Shown here one piece after another: positions 27,816-38,288 of a stretch of 50,236 nucleotides of DNA (position 1 is its first letter; every line of letters begins with the position of its first letter). A model generated the notes under the pieces. The model ran no database searches. It saw only the letters and a program-made list of their open reading frames with translations, and was not told the DNA's origin. Origin of the DNA: Natronospirillum sp. (lineage in GTDB: Bacteria; Pseudomonadota; Gammaproteobacteria; Pseudomonadales; Natronospirillaceae); assembly GCF_022565775.1 (NCBI RefSeq), contig NZ_JAIUMC010000015.1, positions 1 to 50,236 of the forward strand, in the 5' to 3' direction. Made by a program: the position numbers and the translations under genes.

Positions 27816-29254
27816 CCTACCGTGAAGCCAATATCACCGTGCACGATGTGCCGGAGATGCGCCGCATCCGCCGCATTCATTTTGTCGGCATTGGTGGCGT
27901 TGGCATGTGCGGCATCGCCGAAGTGCTGGCCAACCAGGGCTATGAAGTCTCAGGTTCGGATGTCAAGCACAGTGCGGTGACGCGCCGCCTGATGAAGATG
28001 GGCGTGACCATCAATATCGGGCATGACGCTGACCATGTAGAGGGTGTACATGTAGTGGTCACCTCTTCGGCCATTCAGCAGGGCAACCCTGAAGTGGATG
28101 CCGCGCGTAAAAAGCGGATACCCGTGGTGCCGCGCGCCGAAATGCTGGCTGAGTTGATGCGCTACCGTCACGGCATTGCCGTAGCCGGCACCCATGGCAA
28201 GACCACCACCACCAGTCTGGCGGCTTCGGTACTGGCAGAGGGCGGACTGGACCCGACCTTCGTGATTGGCGGCAAGCTGACCAGTGCCGGCACCAATGCC
28301 CGCCTGGGCACCTCACGCTATCTGGTAGCCGAGGCCGACGAGAGTGATGCGTCCTTCCTGCACCTGCAGCCCATGGTGGCGGTGGTGACCAACATCGACG
28401 CCGACCATATGGACACCTATCACGGGGAATTCGAGAACGTCAAAGATGCGTTTGTGCAGTTTCTGCACAACCTGCCGTTCTACGGCTTGGCGATTCTCTG
28501 TATCGATGATGAGCATGTGCGGGCCATTCTGCCGCGCATCAGTCGTCCGATTCTTACTTATGGCTTCTCCGAGGATGCTGACTACCGCATCTCGAATGTC
28601 GAGGCGAATGCCTACAGCACCCGCTTCAGGATCAGCCGGCCGGGACAATTGCCTGACCTGGATATGGCGGTGCGCATGCCGGGTCTGCACAACGTGCTCA
28701 ATGCCACAGCCACGGTGGCCATGGCGACCGACGAAGGTGTGCCCGATGAGTCCATTGTGGCGGCACTGGAGAAATTTGCCGGTGTGGGGCGTCGCTTCCA
28801 GATCAGAGGTGAATTCAAGACACCCAAGGGCGAGATCATGCTGGTGGATGACTATGGTCATCACCCGCGTGAGCTGCAGGTCACCATTGAAGCAGCTCGG
28901 CACGCCTGGCCGGACCGCAGGCTGGTGCTGGTGTTCCAACCCCATCGCTTTACGCGGACGCGGGATCTCTATGAAGACTTCGTGCGTGTGTTGTCAGAAG
29001 TCGATGCGCTGGTGCTGCTTGAGGTCTATCCCGCCGGTGAAGAGCCGATTCCGGGTGCCGACGGTCGATCGCTGGCGCGCAGTATTCGACAGCGCGGCCA
29101 GGTGGAGCCGGTATTCGTCGAAGATCGCAATGAGGTTTTGACGGTATTGCCCAATCTGGTGCAAGACGGCGACTTGGTGATAGCCCAGGGCGCTGGTGAT
29201 ATTGGTGCGCTGGCCATTCAACTGGCCGAGCAGGAACTGGGGTTCAAGGTATGA
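27812..29254 (+). CDS. murC: UDP-MurNAc L-alanine ligase MurC
   Basis: First Mur ligase of the pathway, 480 residues, attaching L-alanine to UDP-MurNAc. Motifs: [18 protein letters not shown] (UDP-binding start), [11 protein letters not shown] (ATP loop), [24 protein letters not shown] and [14 protein letters not shown], then [16 protein letters not shown]. The start at 27812 ([12 protein letters not shown]) is chosen for the ATGA overlap with murG and the family start; the frame extends farther into murG. Overlaps ddlB by ATGA. Confidence 0.97.
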   Translation: MTYREANITVHDVPEMRRIRRIHFVGIGGVGMCGIAEVLANQGYEVSGSDVKHSAVTRRLMKMGVTINIGHDADHVEGVHVVVTSSAIQQGNPEVDAARKKRIPVVPRAEMLAELMRYRHGIAVAGTHGKTTTTSLAASVLAEGGLDPTFVIGGKLTSAGTNARLGTSRYLVAEADESDASFLHLQPMVAVVTNIDADHMDTYHGEFENVKDAFVQFLHNLPFYGLAILCIDDEHVRAILPRISRPILTYGFSEDADYRISNVEANAYSTRFRISRPGQLPDLDMAVRMPGLHNVLNATATVAMATDEGVPDESIVAALEKFAGVGRRFQIRGEFKTPKGEIMLVDDYGHHPRELQVTIEAARHAWPDRRLVLVFQPHRFTRTRDLYEDFVRVLSEVDALVLLEVYPAGEEPIPGADGRSLARSIRQRGQVEPVFVEDRNEVLTVLPNLVQDGDLVIAQGAGDIGALAIQLAEQELGFKV

Positions 29255-30186
29255 CGGTGACTGCTGCAGAAGTCAGTGCGCTGGGCCGCATCGCGGTGCT
29301 GTATGGCGGCACCTCGGCCGAACGACCGGTGTCCCTGCAGTCCGGTGAGGCGGTGCTGGCAGCGTTGCAGACTGTACAGGCAGACGTGCGCGGCATAGAC
29401 ACAGCCGACGACTATATCGAGGCTCTGCGGGCCTGGGCGCCGCAGCGGGTGTTCATCGCCCTGCACGGCCGTGGTGGCGAAGACGGTCATATTCAGGCCG
29501 TGCTGGAAGCTTTTGGCTACCCCTACAGCGGCAGTGGTGTGGCGGCCTCGGCCATTGCGATGAACAAGTTGCTGACCAAGCGGGTTTGGGTCGGTGCAGG
29601 CTTGCCGACCGCCGACAGTGTGGTGCTGACACCGGAGACCGACTGGGAAGGCGTGCTGATCAGACTGGGCGGCAAGGCCGTCGTGAAGCCGGTGCTGGAG
29701 GGGTCAACCCTGGGCATCAGCATTGTCGACAACGCAGCCGATCTGGCCGTCGGTTTCGCAGATGCGGCCCGCTATGACAGCGAGGTGATTGCCGAACGGT
29801 TTATCGACGGGCCGGAATATACCGTCGGGATAGTCGGCGAGCAGGCGCTGCCGGTGATCCGCATGGAAGCAGCCGATGGCTTCTATGACTATGCGGCCAA
29901 ATACGAAAGAGACGACACGCGCTATTACCTGCCGTCCGGGCTCAGCGAGGCTGACGAGCAAGCGCTGAAGAAGCTGTCGCTGGAAGCGTTCAGTTGCCTG
30001 GGTTGCAGCGGCTGGGGCCGGGTGGATGCCATGCGCGACCAGGACGGCACCTTCTGGCTGCTGGAGGCCAATACCATCCCCGGCCTGACCAGTCACAGCC
30101 TGGTGCCCAAGGCGGCACAGGCAGTTGGCATGGACTTTCCGACGCTGATCGTGCGTTTGCTGCAGACGGTGGAGGTGACGGCATGA
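29251..30186 (+). CDS. ddlB: D-alanine-D-alanine ligase
   Basis: ATP-grasp enzyme of 311 residues producing the D-Ala-D-Ala used by MurF. Seen: the N-terminal [17 protein letters not shown] (serine-containing loop), [30 protein letters not shown], and [18 protein letters not shown]-grasp metal ligands are in [22 protein letters not shown]. coli has DdlA and DdlB; the dcw location marks this as the B type. ATGA overlaps with murC and ftsQ. Confidence 0.96.
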   Translation: MTVTAAEVSALGRIAVLYGGTSAERPVSLQSGEAVLAALQTVQADVRGIDTADDYIEALRAWAPQRVFIALHGRGGEDGHIQAVLEAFGYPYSGSGVAASAIAMNKLLTKRVWVGAGLPTADSVVLTPETDWEGVLIRLGGKAVVKPVLEGSTLGISIVDNAADLAVGFADAARYDSEVIAERFIDGPEYTVGIVGEQALPVIRMEAADGFYDYAAKYERDDTRYYLPSGLSEADEQALKKLSLEAFSCLGCSGWGRVDAMRDQDGTFWLLEANTIPGLTSHSLVPKAAQAVGMDFPTLIVRLLQTVEVTA

Positions 30187-30947
30187 CCCGGCGCGGCGCA
30201 ACACGCAGAAAACAGTGGCCGAGGCCACGCCTGCCGAAAGTGCGATTGCCGGCGATCAACTGGTCGTTTCTGCGCCCGCTGGCGGTCATGGTCAGTGTGG
30301 TCGGGCTGTCGGTGGCCCTGGTATTCGGTGTGCGCTGGCTGACCCCGGAAACAGTGCAGTGGGACCTGGAAGGAGATCTGCTGTTTCAGGACGAGGAGGA
30401 GATCATGTCCTATCTGGCGACGCTGGATAACAGTTATTGGCAGCTGTCACTGCCGGACATCGAGCAGTCGTTGCGCGAGTTCCCCTGGCTGTACCAGGTC
30501 ACCCTCGAGCGCCAGTGGCCGGACCGCGTCAGAGTATCCGTGGTCGAGCAGACGCCGCTGGCGTTCTGGAACGAGGGCGCCTTTATCAACAGTCGGGGAG
30601 AGGTGTTCGGCCCCAGTGAGCTGAGCTTCGATCTGCCCCGACTGGCAGGCCCGGACGGACGTGCGGAGGATGTCATGGCGAACTATCTGCGCTTCAGTCA
30701 GATGTTCAGTGGCATGGGCTATCGAATTGAAGCGCTGACGCTGGCCTCTCGGGGGTCCTGGGAGCTGACCCTGGACAACGGGATACAGGTGCGCCTGGGT
30801 CAGCGCAACATTCTCCAACGCGCGCGCCGGGTGGCGCGGGTGTTGGCAGCAACCAATGACGGCCAGCAGGTGGATCAGATCGCCGTGCTGGATGCGCGCT
30901 ACCAGTACGGTGTAGCCGTGGCATGGAAATCAGGAGATGCAGCATGA
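30183..30947 (+). CDS. ftsQ: Cell division protein FtsQ
   Basis: 254-residue bitopic divisome protein linking cytoplasmic FtsA/Z to periplasmic FtsB/L. A basic cytoplasmic tail ([19 protein letters not shown]) is followed by one membrane helix (about residues 38-57), a POTRA domain containing WQLSLPDIEQSLREFPWLYQ with VTLERQWPDRVRVSVVEQTP, and the FtsQ beta domain with INSRGEVF. The ATG at 30183 gives the ATGA overlap with ddlB; the longer frame upstream is antiquated by that fit. The stop overlaps ftsA by ATGA. Confidence 0.94.
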   Translation: MTRRGATRRKQWPRPRLPKVRLPAINWSFLRPLAVMVSVVGLSVALVFGVRWLTPETVQWDLEGDLLFQDEEEIMSYLATLDNSYWQLSLPDIEQSLREFPWLYQVTLERQWPDRVRVSVVEQTPLAFWNEGAFINSRGEVFGPSELSFDLPRLAGPDGRAEDVMANYLRFSQMFSGMGYRIEALTLASRGSWELTLDNGIQVRLGQRNILQRARRVARVLAATNDGQQVDQIAVLDARYQYGVAVAWKSGDAA

Positions 30948-32194
30948 GTTCAGCGCATAAAGGAGAGCTGATTGTCAGCCTGGATATCGGCACCTCCAAG
31001 GTGGTGGCGATTGTCGGCATGGTAACGGCAGACAGCGGGCTTGAGGTGGTGGGCCTCGGCTCGCACCCTGCCCATGGGATGAAAAAGGGCGTGGTAGTCA
31101 ATATCGAGTCCACGGTGCAGAGCATTCAGCGGGCGGTGGAAGAGGCCGAGCTGATGTCCGGCTGTGATATCCACTCGGTGCATGTAGGCATCGCAGGCAG
31201 CCATATCCGCAGTCTCAACAGCCACGGCATAGTGGCCATTCGCGACAAGGAAGTGCAGTCCGCAGATGTGGAGCGGGTCATTGACGCGGCACAGGCTGTC
31301 GCCATCCCGGCTGACCAGAAAATCCTGCATATTCTGCCGCAGGAATACCTGATCGATAACCAGGAAGGCATCAAGGAGCCCTTCGGCATGTCCGGTGTGC
31401 GCCTGGAAGCCAAGGTGCATCTGGTGACCGCAGCCGAGACGGCGGTGCAGAACATAGAGAAGTGTGTGCGGCGCTGTGGGCTCGAAGTCGAACAGATCAT
31501 CCTGGAGCAACTGGCATCCAGCTATGCGGTGCTGACCGACGACGAGAAGGAACTGGGTGTCTGCATGGTGGATATCGGTGGCGGCACGACAGATATCGCC
31601 ATCTTCACCGAGGGCGCCATCAAGCATACCGCCGTGATACCGATTGCCGGCGACCAGGTAACCAATGACATTGCGATGGCCTTTGCCACCCCGACCCAGC
31701 ATGCCGAAGAAATCAAGGTGAAGTATGCCTGTGCGCTGGCGCAGTTGGCCGGGGCCCATGAGTCGATCAAGGTGCCCAGTGTGGGCGACCGGCCGCCGCG
31801 TGAGCTGTCGCGGCAGGCCCTGGCGGAGGTGGTGGAGCCCCGCTACGAAGAATTGTTTTCGCTGATTCAGGCCGAGTTGCGGCGCAGCGGATATGAAGAA
31901 CTGATTCCGGCAGGCATCGTCCTGACGGGCGGTACGGCGCGTATGGAAGGCGCCGTGGAGTTGGCTGAGGAGGTTTTCCACATGCCGGTACGACTGGCTT
32001 ACCCGGCGGGGGTAACCGGTTTGTCCGATGTGGTAAAGAGCCCGATCTACGCCACCGGCGTAGGCTTGCTGCTGCACGGACTGCAGCAGCTTGAGACTCA
32101 GGGAAGCAGTCCCGGCAGGAAGAAGCGTGCACCCAAGCCGGCAGGACCCGGCGCATGGGCACGATTCAAGGACATGATCAAACGCAATTTCTGA
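30944..32194 (+). CDS. ftsA: Cell division protein FtsA
   Basis: Actin-like ATPase of 416 residues that tethers FtsZ to the membrane. Phosphate loops: LIVSLDIGTSKVVAIVG at the start and VDIGGGTTDIAIF mid-protein, plus IVLTGGTARMEGAVELAEEVF in the adenosine motif. The 1C domain lies near residues 85-165. The C terminus ends in a basic amphipathic helix, WARFKDMIKRNF, the membrane-targeting sequence. ATGA start within the ftsQ stop, with a GGAG ribosome site. 31 bases separate it from ftsZ. Confidence 0.97.
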   Translation: MSSAHKGELIVSLDIGTSKVVAIVGMVTADSGLEVVGLGSHPAHGMKKGVVVNIESTVQSIQRAVEEAELMSGCDIHSVHVGIAGSHIRSLNSHGIVAIRDKEVQSADVERVIDAAQAVAIPADQKILHILPQEYLIDNQEGIKEPFGMSGVRLEAKVHLVTAAETAVQNIEKCVRRCGLEVEQIILEQLASSYAVLTDDEKELGVCMVDIGGGTTDIAIFTEGAIKHTAVIPIAGDQVTNDIAMAFATPTQHAEEIKVKYACALAQLAGAHESIKVPSVGDRPPRELSRQALAEVVEPRYEELFSLIQAELRRSGYEELIPAGIVLTGGTARMEGAVELAEEVFHMPVRLAYPAGVTGLSDVVKSPIYATGVGLLLHGLQQLETQGSSPGRKKRAPKPAGPGAWARFKDMIKRNF

Positions 32195-32225
32195 TGGACA
32201 CGAGCACTACAACAGGAGCAGGAAA

Positions 32226-33416
32226 ATGACTGAATTTGACAAGACAATGACTTCAGGTGACATGTTCACCCTGATCGAATCGGCGCCCAATCAGGCGGTA
32301 ATCAAGGTGGTTGGCGTCGGTGGTGGTGGCTGCAATGCCATTCAGCACATGCTGGCGACCAATCAGGTGCCGGGGGTGCAGTTCATTTGTGCCAATACCG
32401 ATGCCCAGGCCCTGGATGCCGTGGATGGTGCAACCGTACTGCAGTTGGGAGGCGGTATTACCCGCGGCCTGGGTGCCGGTGCAAACCCGGAGGTGGGACG
32501 GCAGTCCGCGCTGGAAGACCGGGATAAACTGACCGAAGCGCTGACGGGCGCTGATATGGTCTTTGTAACCGCTGGTATGGGTGGTGGCACCGGTACCGGA
32601 GCAGCGCCGATAGTGGCCGAAGTCTCCAAGGAGCTGGGTATTCTCACGGTCGGCGTGGTGACCAAGCCGTTCCGCTTTGAAGGCAAGCGGCGACTGAAAG
32701 TGGCCGAAGCCGGAGTGGAGGCTTTGCGCCAGTATGTGGACTCGCTGATCTCCATTCCCAACGAGAAGCTGCTGTCGGCGATGGATGACGATATCAGCTT
32801 GCTCGACGCTTTTGCCGAAGCCGACAACGTGCTGCTCAATGCCGTGCAGGGCGTTTCCGATCTGATCGTTCGTCAGGGCAAGATCAATGTTGACTTTGCC
32901 GACGTCAGAACTGTCATGTCCGAAATGGGCATGGCCATGATGGGCGCCGGCGTAGCCAGAGGGGAAGGCCGTGCGGTCAAAGCTGCCGAAGAAGCAATCC
33001 GCTCTCCGCTGCTGGAAGATGTCGACCTTGAAGGTGCCCGCGGGGTGCTGGTCAATATCACCGCCGGGGTCAATCTGGGCTTGCGCGAGTACCAGGCTGT
33101 GGGTGACATCATAGAGGAATTTGCCGCAGATGATGCTACTATAGTGATAGGTACTGCTATTGACCCTGAGCTCAGTGATGAGATCCGGGTGACTGTTGTT
33201 GCTACAGGGATCGGTGAGGCGGACAGAGCAGAGCGCCCCACGGTAGCTGTCGACAATACACGCAAGGCTCCGGAAACCAACTACCAGAAACTGGATCGTC
33301 CCACGGTCATGAGACGTCGTGACACTGAGACTAGAAGTCAGAATTCTGGCGCAAGAAGTGATAATATGGATGATCTTCTTGACGTTCCGGCGTTCTTACG
33401 GCGTCAGGCTGATTAA
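32226..33416 (+). CDS. ftsZ: Cell division GTPase FtsZ
   Basis: Tubulin homologue of 396 residues forming the Z ring. The GTP signature GGGTGTG is at residues 119-125; IKVVGVGGGGCNAI opens the nucleotide fold; NVDFADVRTVMSEMG holds the T7 synergy loop. A flexible linker (about 320-380) leads to the C-terminal peptide LLDVPAFLRRQAD, which binds FtsA and ZipA. The ribosome site AGGAGCAGGA precedes the ATG. A perfect 16-base palindrome covers its stop codon. Confidence 0.98.
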   Translation: MTEFDKTMTSGDMFTLIESAPNQAVIKVVGVGGGGCNAIQHMLATNQVPGVQFICANTDAQALDAVDGATVLQLGGGITRGLGAGANPEVGRQSALEDRDKLTEALTGADMVFVTAGMGGGTGTGAAPIVAEVSKELGILTVGVVTKPFRFEGKRRLKVAEAGVEALRQYVDSLISIPNEKLLSAMDDDISLLDAFAEADNVLLNAVQGVSDLIVRQGKINVDFADVRTVMSEMGMAMMGAGVARGEGRAVKAAEEAIRSPLLEDVDLEGARGVLVNITAGVNLGLREYQAVGDIIEEFAADDATIVIGTAIDPELSDEIRVTVVATGIGEADRAERPTVAVDNTRKAPETNYQKLDRPTVMRRRDTETRSQNSGARSDNMDDLLDVPAFLRRQAD

Positions 33417-33427
33417 CAATTGTTAAT
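33412..33427. repeat. Perfect palindrome over the ftsZ stop codon
   Basis: ATTAACAATTGTTAAT, a fully self-complementary 16-base sequence containing the TAA stop of ftsZ (33414-33416). It abuts the candidate lpxC -35. No T-tract follows, so an operator is likelier than a terminator. Confidence 0.5.
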
Positions 33428-33455
33428 TGGGCTGAAAAGGCCTGTTCTGTTAATA
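33427..33455 (+). promoter_or_regulatory. Candidate lpxC promoter
   Basis: TTGGGC (33427-33432), 17 bases, and TTAATA (33450-33455) lie in the 94-base ftsZ-lpxC gap, about 50 bases before the lpxC start. The upstream palindrome abuts its -35. Confidence 0.4.
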
Positions 33456-33510
33456 TCAGCGGGCTTTGCAGGCTATTTTTACACCCTATTATGCAGGATT
33501 TCCGGAACAC

Positions 33511-34416
33511 ATGGTGAAACAGCGCACCCTCAGAAATGTCATCAAGGCGACAGGAGTCGGTCTACACTCGGGCGAAAAGGTCTTTCTGACCCTCCGTCCT
33601 GCTCCCGTGGATACAGGGATTGTATTCCGTCGGACTGACCTGGACCCCGTGGTCGACATCCACGCCTTTGCCAAGAATGTGGGCGAAACGACGCTGTCCA
33701 CCACCCTCATGGAGGGTGATGTGCGTGTGGATACCGTGGAACACCTGTTGTCAGCCTTCGCTGGCCTCGGCATCGACAATGCTTATGTCGAGGTCAGTGC
33801 GGCTGAAGTGCCCATCATGGATGGCAGTGCAGGGCCCTTCGTTTTCCTTTTGCAGTCTGCCGGCATAGCCGAGCAGGATGCCCCCAAGAAATACATTCGG
33901 ATATTGCGTCCGGTAGAAGTGCGTGACGGCGATCGCGTGGCACGTTTCGAGCCGCATGATGGTTTCAAGATCAGTTTCAGGATTGATTTTGATCATCCGG
34001 CATTCGATACGAACAAACAATATGCCAGCCTGGAATTTTCGTCCTCGACTTTCGTCAAGGAAATCAGCCGGGCCCGGACCTTCGGTTTCATGCGTGACTT
34101 CGAATACCTGCGGGCTAACAACCTGGCGCTGGGTGCGAACTTCAACAATGCCATCGCGATGGATGATTACCGCATTCTGAATGAAGATGGCTTGCGGTAT
34201 GACGACGAGTTTGTAAAACACAAGATTCTGGACGCAGTAGGCGATCTCTATCTGCTGGGTCACAGCCTGATCGGCCATTTTGTGGCTGAAAAATCGGGAC
34301 ACGGTCTGAACAACCTGTTGTTGCGGGAGTTGATCTGTCACCCGGAAACATGGGAATACATGACCTTTGACAGCTCGGAAGCTGCGCCGATTTCATATCG
34401 CCCTGTGCTCGCCTGA
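33511..34416 (+). CDS. lpxC: UDP-3-O-acyl-GlcNAc deacetylase LpxC
   Basis: Zinc deacetylase of 301 residues (E. coli 305), the committed step of lipid A synthesis. It aligns with the E. coli enzyme along its whole length: [19 protein letters not shown] at the start, [16 protein letters not shown] with the zinc histidine, [27 protein letters not shown], and [19 protein letters not shown] with the second zinc histidine and aspartate. The ATG at 33511 matches the family start; an upstream in-frame ATG at 33466 adds 15 residues not found in the family. The E. coli C-terminal tail governs FtsH degradation; here it ends in PVLA, close to the E. coli AVLA. Confidence 0.97.
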   Translation: MVKQRTLRNVIKATGVGLHSGEKVFLTLRPAPVDTGIVFRRTDLDPVVDIHAFAKNVGETTLSTTLMEGDVRVDTVEHLLSAFAGLGIDNAYVEVSAAEVPIMDGSAGPFVFLLQSAGIAEQDAPKKYIRILRPVEVRDGDRVARFEPHDGFKISFRIDFDHPAFDTNKQYASLEFSSSTFVKEISRARTFGFMRDFEYLRANNLALGANFNNAIAMDDYRILNEDGLRYDDEFVKHKILDAVGDLYLLGHSLIGHFVAEKSGHGLNNLLLRELICHPETWEYMTFDSSEAAPISYRPVLA

Positions 34417-34478
34417 CAGCGCGGGTGGCCGGCTTTCGGCTGCTGTCGTCATTAGCTTTGCGGAGACAATAAGAAAAC

Positions 34479-35417
34479 ATGCAGATCATTCTGGTCACAC
34501 AGCGCCACGGAAAATCACTGTACCTGCCCTCGTGGCTGGGCAGGCTGATGCCGTATTTGCTGTTAGCGGCCGGAGCCGGACTGTATTACCTCGGCTATGT
34601 GGGCGGAACCCCTGATCCCAGTCGAACCATTGGTGACCGCGCCTTGCAGCAATGGGATCAGGAAATCCAGTCGCAGCGGGAAGCCCTGGCCCAACTGAGC
34701 CTCCAGTCGGAAGAAGAGCTGGCCGCGCTGACGGTGCGTCTGTCTGAACTGCAAGCCCGCTCGACCCGTCTGGATGCGCTTGGTGAGCGGCTCATTGAAG
34801 TCTCCGGTCTGGAAGACAGTGAATTCGATTTTTCTTTGCCTCCGGGCATGGGTGGTCCCGAGGTGCCTGCTCCGGGTGTGGTTGATCCCCGCTATCTGCG
34901 CCCACCCACATTTGCCGAAGAGCTCGAGCGCCTGGAAATTCATCTGAACAGCCGTCGTCAGCAACTGACCGTGTTGGATGCGTTGCTCAACAATCGCTCT
35001 CTTGATGATCAAACCTTTGTCGCGGGGCGGCCTGTGGGCAGCGGTGCCTGGATGAGCTCTCGTTACGGGTATCGCACCGATCCTTTTACCGGTCAGAATA
35101 CCTGGCACGCGGGCCTTGATTTTGCCGGTCCGGAGGGCATGGATGTGGTATCAGTCGCTTCCGGTGTTGTGGTCTTTTCCGGCGACAACGGTGGCTATGG
35201 CAACATGGTGGATATCAACCATGGTGGCGGCTATATCACCCGCTATGCCCACAACAAGGAAAACTTTGTTGAAGTCGGTGAGATTGTCGAAAAAGGGCAG
35301 GTCATAGCGGCGCTGGGCAATACCGGTCGCTCCACGGCACCGCACGTTCACTTTGAAGTTCACCAGAACGGCCGCACACGCGACCCGATTGATTACATCT
35401 CCCGTACTCGCAACTGA
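34479..35417 (+). CDS. M23 family murein endopeptidase, membrane-anchored
   Basis: 312 residues: a short cytoplasmic start, one membrane helix (about residues 24-45), a coiled-coil region (about 60-170, Gln/Glu/Leu-rich), and a C-terminal LytM/M23 domain. Zinc ligands are present as H210-x3-D214 (WHAGLDFAG) and H291 in HVHFEV, with further conserved histidines at YAHNKEN and H289, so the domain should be an active peptidase cleaving peptidoglycan cross-links. It sits between lpxC and secA, where enterobacteria have secM; pseudomonads also have an M23 gene here. Probably a wall-remodelling hydrolase tied to division or growth. Confidence 0.9.
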   Translation: MQIILVTQRHGKSLYLPSWLGRLMPYLLLAAGAGLYYLGYVGGTPDPSRTIGDRALQQWDQEIQSQREALAQLSLQSEEELAALTVRLSELQARSTRLDALGERLIEVSGLEDSEFDFSLPPGMGGPEVPAPGVVDPRYLRPPTFAEELERLEIHLNSRRQQLTVLDALLNNRSLDDQTFVAGRPVGSGAWMSSRYGYRTDPFTGQNTWHAGLDFAGPEGMDVVSVASGVVVFSGDNGGYGNMVDINHGGGYITRYAHNKENFVEVGEIVEKGQVIAALGNTGRSTAPHVHFEVHQNGRTRDPIDYISRTRN

Positions 35418-35528
35418 CCTGCGCGCCATCGATCCCTGCTGCTTTTCTCTCTTTTGACCCAGTTGTCATTCTGCTCGCCAATCTGTGCTTCTGTGCCCTC
35501 TGATGATGTCATAAATGCTTGATTAATC

Positions 35529-35537
35529 TGGTATAGT
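35529..35537 (+). promoter_or_regulatory. Candidate secA promoter (extended -10)
   Basis: TGG immediately followed by TATAGT, an extended -10, about 36 bases before the secA ATG in the 155-base gap after the M23 gene. The -35 (TCATAA, 17 bases upstream) is weak. Confidence 0.45.
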
Positions 35538-35572
35538 AGCGACCATTCAAATTTCAGTAACAGAAGTGTCCA

Positions 35573-38287
35573 ATGTTTACCCAAGTCGCCAAGCTCATCG
35601 TCGGGAGCAAGAACGAACGCGAAGTCAAACGGCTGCGCAAGCTGGTAGTCAAAATCAATGCACTGGAAGAAGGTTTGCAGGCGCTGAGCGATGCAGACCT
35701 GCAGGCCCGCACGCCGGCGTTGAAACAGCGGCTGCAGGAAGGCGCCACGCTGGACGAGATTCTGCCCGAAGCCTTTGCCGTCTGCCGGGAAGCCAGCCGT
35801 CGGGTAATGGGCATGCGCCACTTCGATGTGCAGTTGATCGGCGGCATCGTGCTGCATCAGGGCAAGGTTGCCGAGATGAAGACGGGCGAGGGCAAGACGC
35901 TGGTTGCCACCCTGCCGGTCTACCTGAATGCCCTGGACGAAGAAGGCGTGCATATTGTCACGGTCAATGACTATCTGGCGGCCCGTGATGCCAACTGGAT
36001 GCGCCCCTTGTACGAATTTCTGGGCCTGAGTGTCGGTATTGTCTACAGCCAGCAGGACCCGGAAGAGAAGCGGGCCGCTTATCAGGCCGATGTGACCTAC
36101 GGCACGAATAACGAAATGGGCTTCGATTACCTGCGCGACAACATGGCCTTCCGCAAGGAAGACAAGTATCAGCGCGGTCAGGTGTTTGCCATTGTCGATG
36201 AGGTCGATTCCATCCTGATTGACGAGGCACGTACACCACTGGTCATTTCAGGCCCGGCCGGAGACAGTTCGGAGCTCTATACGACACTGAACCAACTGGT
36301 CCCCCGCCTGACGCGTCAGAAGGTCGATGAAGAGGGCGAGATCACCGAACCGGGTGACTTTACCGTCGACGAGAAAGACCGGCTGGTCGAGCTGACCGAG
36401 CAGGGTCATGACAGTCTGGAGAAACTGCTGATTGATTCCGAGTTGCTGACCGAGGGCGAATCGCTTTATGCGCCGAACAATCTCGGTCTGTTGCATCATG
36501 CCAATGCGGCGTTGCGTGCACACAATCTGTTTCAGCGGGATGTCGACTATCTGGTCAAGGACAATACAGTACTGATCATTGACGAGCACACAGGGCGCAC
36601 CATGCCCGGACGTCGCTGGAGTGAAGGCCTGCATCAGGCCATAGAGGCGAAGGAAAACCTGCCTATCCAGCGCGAGAACCAGACGCTGGCCTCCACGACC
36701 TTCCAGAACTATTTCCGCCTCTATGACAAGCTGGCCGGCATGACCGGTACGGCGGACACCGAGGCCTTCGAGCTGCGCCAGATCTATGGTCTGGACGTTG
36801 TGGTCATCCCGACCAACAAACCGATATCCCGGGTGGACAACAACGATCTGGTCTATCTGACCGAGCAGGAGAAATTCGACGCTGTTATTGCCGACATCAC
36901 CGAATCGGTAAAGAACCAGCGGCCGGTTCTGGTCGGTACAGCCTCCGTCGAGGCGTCAGAGCGCATTTCTGCTGCACTGGACAAGGCCGGCATGAAGCAC
37001 AATGTGCTGAATGCCAAGAATCACGCCAACGAAGCGCAGATCATTGCCGATGCCGGACGCCCCGGCGCCATCACCATCGCCACCAACATGGCGGGCCGTG
37101 GTACCGACATCGTCCTGGGTGGCAATTGGGAGGCCGAAACAAAGCAACTCGAGGAGCCTGATGAAGCCCGCATAGAGGCCATCAAGGCGGACTGGGAGAA
37201 GCGCAACGCCGCGGTCATCGAGGCCGGTGGACTGCACATCATCGGTACGGAACGACACGAGTCGCGGCGTATCGACAATCAGCTGCGTGGTCGTGCCGGC
37301 CGTCAGGGTGACCCGGGGTCGTCGCGTTTCTACCTGTCTCTGGAAGACCCGTTCATGCGTATTTTCATGTCTGACCGCATGAAATCCATGATGCAGAATC
37401 TGGGCATGAAAGAGGGTGAGGCACTGGAAGCCAAGATGGTCTCCAACGCCATCGAGAAAGCTCAGCGCAAGGTGGAGAACCGCAACTTCGACGTGCGCAA
37501 GCAGTTGCTCGAATATGACAATGTGGCCAATGACCAGCGTACCGTGGTGTATGGCCAGCGCGACGAGTTCATGGACTCGGAAGATCTCACCGAGATTATC
37601 GACAATGTCCGTGCCGACGTGGTCAACGAACTCATCGATGATTTCATACCCCCGGGCAGCCTGCATGAACAGTGGGATGTGGACGGGCTGAAAGAACACC
37701 TGCGGTCTTCTTTTTCTGCCAATCTCGATCTGCACCAGTGGCTGGAAGACGATGACCACTTGGGTGAGCAGGGCCTGCGCGATCGAGTCCTGTCCGAGGT
37801 TGAGCAACTCTACAAGAAGAAGGAAGATGTCGCCGGTGCGGATGCACTGCGCCGCTTCGAGAAGCAGGTGATGCTGCAGGTGCTGGATCAGCACTGGAAA
37901 GACCATTTGCATCAAATGGATCAGCTGCGTCAGGGCATCCATCTTCGAGGCTACGCGCAGAAGAATCCGAAGCAGGAATACAAGAAGGAAGCCTTTGCCC
38001 TGTTCGAGGAAATGCTGGGCTCCGTCAAACGCGAAACCATTCGTGTACTGTCGCACGTGCAGGTACGCAGTCGCGAAGAAGTGGAAGAGATGGAACGCAA
38101 GCGGGCCGAGCAGGAGCGCGCCATGAAGGAACTGCAGCGCCGTCAGGCAGAATTGCGTGATCAGTTGGAGGCTCAGGGCAAGGATGTACCGGCCAGCGCC
38201 GATGCGGTGCCCAAGGTGGGCCGCAACGAGCCCTGCCCCTGTGGTTCAGGCAAGAAGTACAAGCACTGTCATGGCAGGCTGAGCTGA
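35573..38287 (+). CDS. secA: Protein translocase ATPase SecA
   Basis: 904-residue motor that drives preproteins through SecYEG. Nucleotide-binding fold 1 has [14 protein letters not shown] (Walker A) and [19 protein letters not shown] (Walker B); the second fold has [14 protein letters not shown] and [28 protein letters not shown] and [16 protein letters not shown] are further signatures. A C-terminal Lys/Glu-rich linker leads to the zinc-binding tail [17 protein letters not shown], which in E. coli contacts SecB and lipids. Full length, no anomaly seen. argJ starts one base after the stop codon. Confidence 0.98.
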   Translation: MFTQVAKLIVGSKNEREVKRLRKLVVKINALEEGLQALSDADLQARTPALKQRLQEGATLDEILPEAFAVCREASRRVMGMRHFDVQLIGGIVLHQGKVAEMKTGEGKTLVATLPVYLNALDEEGVHIVTVNDYLAARDANWMRPLYEFLGLSVGIVYSQQDPEEKRAAYQADVTYGTNNEMGFDYLRDNMAFRKEDKYQRGQVFAIVDEVDSILIDEARTPLVISGPAGDSSELYTTLNQLVPRLTRQKVDEEGEITEPGDFTVDEKDRLVELTEQGHDSLEKLLIDSELLTEGESLYAPNNLGLLHHANAALRAHNLFQRDVDYLVKDNTVLIIDEHTGRTMPGRRWSEGLHQAIEAKENLPIQRENQTLASTTFQNYFRLYDKLAGMTGTADTEAFELRQIYGLDVVVIPTNKPISRVDNNDLVYLTEQEKFDAVIADITESVKNQRPVLVGTASVEASERISAALDKAGMKHNVLNAKNHANEAQIIADAGRPGAITIATNMAGRGTDIVLGGNWEAETKQLEEPDEARIEAIKADWEKRNAAVIEAGGLHIIGTERHESRRIDNQLRGRAGRQGDPGSSRFYLSLEDPFMRIFMSDRMKSMMQNLGMKEGEALEAKMVSNAIEKAQRKVENRNFDVRKQLLEYDNVANDQRTVVYGQRDEFMDSEDLTEIIDNVRADVVNELIDDFIPPGSLHEQWDVDGLKEHLRSSFSANLDLHQWLEDDDHLGEQGLRDRVLSEVEQLYKKKEDVAGADALRRFEKQVMLQVLDQHWKDHLHQMDQLRQGIHLRGYAQKNPKQEYKKEAFALFEEMLGSVKRETIRVLSHVQVRSREEVEEMERKRAEQERAMKELQRRQAELRDQLEAQGKDVPASADAVPKVGRNEPCPCGSGKKYKHCHGRLS

Positions 38288-38288
38288 G

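Noticed and set aside
30950..32077. Long minus-strand frame opposite ftsA (about 375 codons)
   Set aside because: Entirely within ftsA; no domain and no independent signals.
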